Origin: Planctomycetes bacterium UBA2386
GTDB lineage: Bacteria > Planctomycetota > UBA1135 > UBA2386
Length of the DNA: 64,000 nucleotides
NCBI GenBank assembly: GCA_002343845.1
Contig: DDSQ01000186.1
Span: 102,936-166,935 of the forward strand
Reading direction: 5' to 3'
A model generated the notes under the pieces. The model saw nothing but the letters and a program-made list of their open reading frames with translations. It had not been told where the DNA came from and searched no databases. The translations under genes were made by a program, and so were the position numbers. Below are positions 59,862 to 64,000 of the stretch, in pieces (positions within the stretch are counted from its first letter, which is position 1; each line of letters starts with the position of its first letter).

Positions 59862-62777
59862 TCAGCGTCCCGCGGGGAAGCCCGGGTCCTTGCCGAGCGC
59901 GTGGATCGAGCCGTGCAGTTCGCCCTTGCGCACGCCGCCATCGGCGGCATCGACGTTCCACGTCACCTTGTACTGGTGCACGACGCGCATGCCGTCGATC
60001 GCGAGGAACACCGTGCGCCCGTCGGGCGAGAGCTTCGCGGCAGTCACCGGCAACGCATCGCGGTTCGGCTTGCCCTGCTCGACCTTGCGTTCGGGGTGCA
60101 GCAGCGACACCTCGGGCGAGCCGTAGTTGGGCGAGTAGACGTAGTTCCAGATCTCGATCCCGTAGTTCTCGGCGTCCGCCGCGGTCGCCGGGTCGAGCGG
60201 CTCGGCGAACGTCAGGTAGACGCCCTGCTCGCAGGTGCGCAGTGCGATCGGCAGGCCGAGCGGGGCCGTGGTCCGGCGCACGCGGTGGAAGCCGCCTTCG
60301 CGCGCCGCGCTGGTCTGCCAGCCCTGCAGACCGATCACGTAGAGCTGGCCATCGACGGGCGAGAAGCGGCCGCGCATGCAGCTCGACGAGTAGTTCGCCG
60401 GCAGGCGCACGACCCCGCCCTGGCGCACGCCGTCGACGACTTCGTCGAGCACGAGGTACGTGGAGCACGTTCCGTACGAGAAGTGCAGCAGCCGCCCGGC
60501 GAGATCGGGCCAGCCCGCCCCGGTCACCCAAACCTGCCCGCCGCTGCTGTTGTCGACCTCCATCGGCATCCAGCACAGCGGCAGGTCGGGCTGGTCGGGC
60601 ACCGGCGAACGGTGCGCGGTGTCCTTCACGCCGGCGTAGTAGCCGGGCTTCTCGATCCAGTTGAGGCGGCAGCGCGGCATGAACGTGCCCTCGTTGTCGC
60701 CCGACGTCACGACGCCGCTCGGCGAGACGCCGATGCCGTTGGGCGCCCGCATGCCGGTCGCGATCGTCTCGATGCGCGAGCCGTCGCGACTCACCCGCAG
60801 GATCGTGCCGTGATGCGGCACGATCTTCATGAAGCCGCGGCCGCCCGGGTTCACCGGCGCGCCCTTGCTCAGATAGAAGTTGCCCTCGGCGTCGGTCTGC
60901 AGATCGAACGCGAACTCGTGGAAGGCCGGGGTGATCAACACCTGGTTGTTGAAGCACTCGTAGAAGTCGGCCTCGCCGTCGCCGTTCTCGTCGTGCAGCC
61001 GGGTGATGCCGTCGCGACCGTGCACGTACACGACGTCGTCGACGATGCGCAGACCGAGCGGATCGAACAGGCCGGTCGCGAAGCGCCGCCATTCGAGCCG
61101 GTCGAGGTCGTCGTCGATGCCCGACACGACCCACACGTCGCCGTTCCACGTCGACACCGCGGCGCGGCCGTCCTTGAAGAAGTCGAACGCACCGGTGCGC
61201 ATGCGCGAGCGGAACGGGTTGTCGAACGGGATCGTGATCGTGTCGACGGCGAGCGGGCCGTCGTCGGCCGCACGCTCGCCCTTGGTGACGACCGGCGCGC
61301 CCCAGCGCGCCTTGCCCGGCTTGTTGGGCAGCGCGGCCACCGCGTCGTCCGCGGTCAGCGCCGGCATCGCGCCCTGCAGCGCCTTCTCGTCGCCCGCGGC
61401 GTGCACCAGCCGCACCCGTAGCGTCTGTTCGTGCGGCGGCACGCGCATCAGGATGCGGCTGCCCTCGACGACGAGCTCGGCGGCTGCGTCGCCGTGCAGC
61501 GCGACCACGAGGTTGCTGCGCGCGCGACCGAGCACGTCGACCGCGGCGCGGAAGCGGTCGGCATAGACGTCGACTTCGCTGAAGAACGCGCTGCCGCTGG
61601 CGACGACGAACAACAGACGACGTTGCTTGCCGAGACCGGCTTCCTTCGCAACCGCAACGCCGTGCTTGTCGCCTTCGCCGAGCCGCCGCGAGTCGACGCT
61701 CGCGATCTTCGTCCAGCCAGCAGCGACCGGATCGGCCGCCGCCGCGTCGGGCGCCGTCTCGGCGTCGCTGCCGTACAGGTCGTACTGCTGCACGCTGCGA
61801 TAGCCGGAGTGCCAGGTGAACGTCTGCACGCGGTGGACCTCGACGCTGCCGCGCAGGTCGACGAGGAACCGGCCGTCGTCGCTGTCCTGGTCGCCGACCC
61901 TGTGCTTGTCGAACCAGACGCTGCGCTGCCAGTCGTCGGCGTTCGCCGCTGCCTCGCCGTCGGCGAGCTTCGGCAGGGCCTGCTCGCCGGCCTTCTGGTC
62001 GTGCGGCGTCGCGAAGCCCGGCACGAACGTGATCGAAGCACCCGTGCCGCTGCTCGCGTCGAGGTAGTCGCCCTTCGCGGGTCCCCCGAACGCGAACGAG
62101 TCCCAGGCCCCGGTCGCCGCGCCGAGTTCGACGAGGCCGGGCGCCTTCGGCTGCCACTGCAGCATCGCCAGCCGCTGCGGGCCGCCGATCTCGGCCGAAC
62201 CGGCGCCCGCGCCATCGGGACCGTCGAGCACGACCATCGTCTGCGCGTTCTTGCTCGGGCCGAGTTCGAGCGTGCGCGACAGCGTGCGTTCCTTGCCGGC
62301 GGCGTACGCCTCGCGCACGTCCATGTCGCCGACGCGGTAGCCGACGATCACGCCATCGCCGTGCAGCCACATGCCGCGGTACTGCCCCCACTCGCGCGGC
62401 AGCGGGCCGTGCGGGATCGCGCGCGGGTCGGCGAAGTCGCCGTCCTTCGCCCACCCCGGACCCTGGCGGGTCTCGAAGACCTTCTTGCCGCGCAACGACG
62501 GCATCGGGCCATGCGAACCGTCGTAGGCGGTGCCGCGCAGCCGCAGCCAGCCGTCGGTCCAACCCGCCGCGAGGCGCAGCAGTTCGGTGTCGAAGGCGAC
62601 CGCGCCCTGGTCACCGAGTCGGACGACGAGGCCCTTGTGCGTCGTGCCGGTGAGGCCGCCACCCTCGAAGGTCGTCGTCATCGCGGGGCCGTAGTCCTGC
62701 GCGTACGGACCTTGGTCCTGGGCGAGGACGGGGGCGAGCAGGGCCGGGAACAGGAACGCGCCGTGGTGCCGCAGCAT
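59862..62777 (-). CDS. DUF6797-type / membrane-bound dehydrogenase-like protein
   Basis: A 971-residue secreted protein. Signal: MLRHHGAFLFPALLAPVLAQ. Residues 25-400 resemble DUF6797 (DYGPAMTTTFEGGGLTGTTH, MWLHGDGVIVGYRVGDMDV). The second half is an NHL/Sgl-like beta-propeller with VHGRDGITRLHDENGDGEAD, EGNFYLSKGAPVNPGGRGFM and MRAPNGIGVSPSGVVTSGDN, typical of PVC glucose/sorbosone dehydrogenase-like proteins. With the pentaheme cytochrome downstream it forms a plausible sugar-oxidising unit. Confidence 0.82.
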   Translation of the reverse strand: MLRHHGAFLFPALLAPVLAQDQGPYAQDYGPAMTTTFEGGGLTGTTHKGLVVRLGDQGAVAFDTELLRLAAGWTDGWLRLRGTAYDGSHGPMPSLRGKKVFETRQGPGWAKDGDFADPRAIPHGPLPREWGQYRGMWLHGDGVIVGYRVGDMDVREAYAAGKERTLSRTLELGPSKNAQTMVVLDGPDGAGAGSAEIGGPQRLAMLQWQPKAPGLVELGAATGAWDSFAFGGPAKGDYLDASSGTGASITFVPGFATPHDQKAGEQALPKLADGEAAANADDWQRSVWFDKHRVGDQDSDDGRFLVDLRGSVEVHRVQTFTWHSGYRSVQQYDLYGSDAETAPDAAAADPVAAGWTKIASVDSRRLGEGDKHGVAVAKEAGLGKQRRLLFVVASGSAFFSEVDVYADRFRAAVDVLGRARSNLVVALHGDAAAELVVEGSRILMRVPPHEQTLRVRLVHAAGDEKALQGAMPALTADDAVAALPNKPGKARWGAPVVTKGERAADDGPLAVDTITIPFDNPFRSRMRTGAFDFFKDGRAAVSTWNGDVWVVSGIDDDLDRLEWRRFATGLFDPLGLRIVDDVVYVHGRDGITRLHDENGDGEADFYECFNNQVLITPAFHEFAFDLQTDAEGNFYLSKGAPVNPGGRGFMKIVPHHGTILRVSRDGSRIETIATGMRAPNGIGVSPSGVVTSGDNEGTFMPRCRLNWIEKPGYYAGVKDTAHRSPVPDQPDLPLCWMPMEVDNSSGGQVWVTGAGWPDLAGRLLHFSYGTCSTYLVLDEVVDGVRQGGVVRLPANYSSSCMRGRFSPVDGQLYVIGLQGWQTSAAREGGFHRVRRTTAPLGLPIALRTCEQGVYLTFAEPLDPATAADAENYGIEIWNYVYSPNYGSPEVSLLHPERKVEQGKPNRDALPVTAAKLSPDGRTVFLAIDGMRVVHQYKVTWNVDAADGGVRKGELHGSIHALGKDPGFPAGR

Positions 62778-62786
62778 CGGCGGGGC

Positions 62787-62792
62787 ATCCTA
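62787..62792 (-). promoter_or_regulatory. -10-like hexamer before the DUF6797 gene
   Basis: TAGGAT on the minus strand, 9 nt before the start codon. Confidence 0.4.
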
Positions 62793-62826
62793 CGCGTCGC
62801 GCGCGCCCGTCAAGGGGTCAGCGGCG

Positions 62827-63015
62827 ACTGATCTCTTGGCTGTGCTCGGGCGAACGAACCGGCGGGAATGGGGTCCCGGCGGCCGCCACCGGCGGTGCGT
62901 CGCCAGCGTGCGACGCATCCAAGACCGGATCCACCGGGCGGGGTGGCACGAGACCTCGCGATCGCGTCGCGGCACGACCGGCCCCTGACCTGCAGAGCAC
63001 AACCAAGGGATCAGT
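62827..63015. repeat. 189-bp segment bounded by 21-bp inverted repeats
   Basis: The 21-nt ends (62827-62847, starting ACTGATC; 62995-63015, ending GATCAGT) are inverted copies matching at 19 of 21 positions. Inside lies an 8-bp perfect stem TGCGTCGC/GCGACGCA and GC-rich spacer, with no gene. It may be a small MITE-like element or a structured RNA. No flanking target duplication is evident. Confidence 0.55.
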
Positions 63016-63048
63016 CTCGATCGGGGGCGCGCCGAGCGGGCGAGGCCC

Positions 63049-63636
63049 TCACGCGACTTCGGCCTTCTGCGCCACGCCCGCGGTCACGCAGAAGCGCAGC
63101 GCGTCCTCGACCGACATCGCGATCTCCCGCACGTGCTCCTTGGCGACCACGACCGTGAACCCGCCCAGTTGGTAGCTCATCGGCAGGTAGACGGCGACCT
63201 TGCCGGTGCCGAACTCGGGCAGGTCGCGGAAGTCGTCGCGCGTGAGGAACCCGAGCTGCTCGAAGCCACCCTTCAGCGTCACCAGCACGACCTTGCGGAA
63301 CGGCCGTTCCTCGGCGCTGCCGAACAGCCGCACCACGTCGAGGATCATCCCGTAGACCGACTTCACCACGGGGATCCGTTCGAGCAGCGCCGTGATCCGC
63401 CGGTAGACCCGCCGGACCACGAACGAGTACATGAGCAGCCCGGCAACCAGCACCAGCGGGATCGACAGCAGGAACCCCATCCCCGCCCGGTAGCTCCCCT
63501 CCGGCAGGAACGGCACCACCAGGTTGCGCAGCAGCGTTTCGACAGTCGCGACCGCGGCGTAGACCAGCCAGCCGGTCAGAGCCAGGGGCAGGATCGCGGC
63601 GAGGCCGCGCAGGAAGATCTTCGCCAGGAACCGCAT
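63049..63636 (-). CDS. DUF502 family membrane protein
   Basis: A 195-residue protein with two N-terminal helices (RGLAAILPLALTGWLVYAA, GMGFLLSIPLVLVAGLLMYSF) and a soluble C-terminal domain (RIPVVKSVYGMILDVVRLF, VYLPMSYQLGGFTVVV). This is the DUF502 layout found across Gram-negatives; function unknown. The ATG in MRFLAKIFLRGL is the family start. It is followed on the same strand by the inverted-repeat segment. Confidence 0.88.
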   Translation of the reverse strand: MRFLAKIFLRGLAAILPLALTGWLVYAAVATVETLLRNLVVPFLPEGSYRAGMGFLLSIPLVLVAGLLMYSFVVRRVYRRITALLERIPVVKSVYGMILDVVRLFGSAEERPFRKVVLVTLKGGFEQLGFLTRDDFRDLPEFGTGKVAVYLPMSYQLGGFTVVVAKEHVREIAMSVEDALRFCVTAGVAQKAEVA

Positions 63637-63896
63637 GCTCGGATCGTGCCATGCGACGGCGCGGCCGGCACGAACGGTGTCGCCCGCGCGAGACAAACAG
63701 GGCCCGCGGCACCGTGCTGGACCGATCGCACGCACACGCCCCGCGGCGGCGCAGCCACGCGGCGATGGGACCGCCGACGCCATCGGCCCCGTGCGCCCGG
63801 CGAACAGGAGCCCGGGCGGCCGCGCTTGGGCCCGATCCGGCCGCGAACCGGTATCCTGTTTGCTTGGCGCGCGGCCCGCTGACCGCCACGAAGACC

Positions 63897-64000
63897 ATGG
63901 CCAAATCCCCCCTGCTCGTCCTCTCGCTGCTCCTGGCCCTGACAACGCCCCTCGCCGCGCAGCGCGGCAACGACAGCAAGCCCGCCCCTCGCCCCTCGCC
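63897..64000 (+). CDS. Secreted protein, N-terminal fragment
   Basis: Only the first 34 residues are in the window: a signal peptide (AKSPLLVLSLLLALTTPLAA) and the start of a Ser/Pro-rich mature part. The gene runs off the edge. The 260-nt gap before it (63637-63896) holds no gene; a TATCCT box at 63852-63857 may be its -10, with no clear -35. Confidence 0.7.
   Translation, partial: MAKSPLLVLSLLLALTTPLAAQRGNDSKPAPRPS

Noticed and set aside
1..64000. Selenoproteins by in-frame TGA
   Set aside because: No recognised CDS is broken by a TGA at a conserved Cys position; every family I could identify reads through with ordinary codons.
1..64000. CRISPR array, integrase, IS element or prophage
   Set aside because: No regular short repeats with spacers, no transposase or integrase motifs and no attachment-site duplication were found.

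Overview
High-GC bacterial chromosome, most likely an uncultured or little-studied member of the Planctomycetota. The pointers are an adjacent DUF1549/DUF1553-type cytochrome gene and DUF1501 gene, a second planctomycete/PVC-style pair (pentaheme PA14 cytochrome plus DUF6797-type protein), many long secreted or lipid-anchored proteins, a Na+-translocating NADH:quinone reductase, and Gram-negative envelope genes (an LptE-like fragment, an LPS-type sugar kinase). No rRNA, integrase, transposase, prophage or CRISPR array was seen. Most genes lie on the minus strand in tightly packed, often 4-nt-overlapping runs, so this looks like core chromosome rather than an island.

Layout. 1-7573: end of an LptE-like gene, then a minus-strand run transcribed from an Fe superoxide dismutase through a small unknown protein, two glycosyltransferases (GT2, GT4), a WaaP/RIO-like sugar kinase, a CgeB-like glycosyltransferase, a CorC/HlyC-type membrane protein and a secreted cyclophilin; the middle is an envelope glycan/core-oligosaccharide locus. 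7692-8762: mazG and a terminator. 8773-17000: TPR lipoprotein, apbE and the complete Na+-NQR set in the order nqrM-A-B-C-D-E-F-apbE on the minus strand; ApbE attaches the covalent FMNs of NqrB and NqrC, and NqrM is the small Cys protein needed for NqrD/E iron-centre maturation. 17092-20411: acyl carrier protein, a membrane-linked exonuclease/endonuclease/phosphatase protein, a VanZ-like membrane protein, a selenocysteine tRNA gene and two unknown envelope proteins. 20470-24347: DUF1501 and DUF1549/1553 genes. 24433-26082: elongation factor P of unusual loop sequence, aquaporin and arsenate reductase in an overlapping operon. 26089-34815: large lipoprotein, GHL10 glycosidase-like protein, CstA peptide transporter, DUF4143 ATPase with an operator-like palindrome, and a CPA1 antiporter. 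34823-46721: BNR/VPS10-like protein, diheme peroxidase, rhomboid protease, unknowns, alpha-L-fucosidase, CDF metal exporter, and a pilus-associated-type protein. 46726-54985: M14 carboxypeptidase, an ECF sigma factor with its overlapping FecR-like anti-sigma protein, and a divergent M36 fungalysin. 55030-64000: SGNH hydrolase, a HisC-HAD phosphatase fusion, the pentaheme cytochrome/DUF6797 pair, an inverted-repeat element, a DUF502 protein and the start of a further secreted protein.

The most noteworthy items are the tRNA-Sec gene, the nqrM-first NQR operon with an altered NqrB flavinylation motif and a large hairpin over the nqrF stop codon, the HisC-HAD fusion joining two successive steps of histidine synthesis, an EF-P whose loop has Asp where the modified Lys normally sits, a three-half-site operator before the DUF4143 ATPase, and a recurring -10-like hexamer 6-10 nt before start codons that suggests leaderless transcription is common here.
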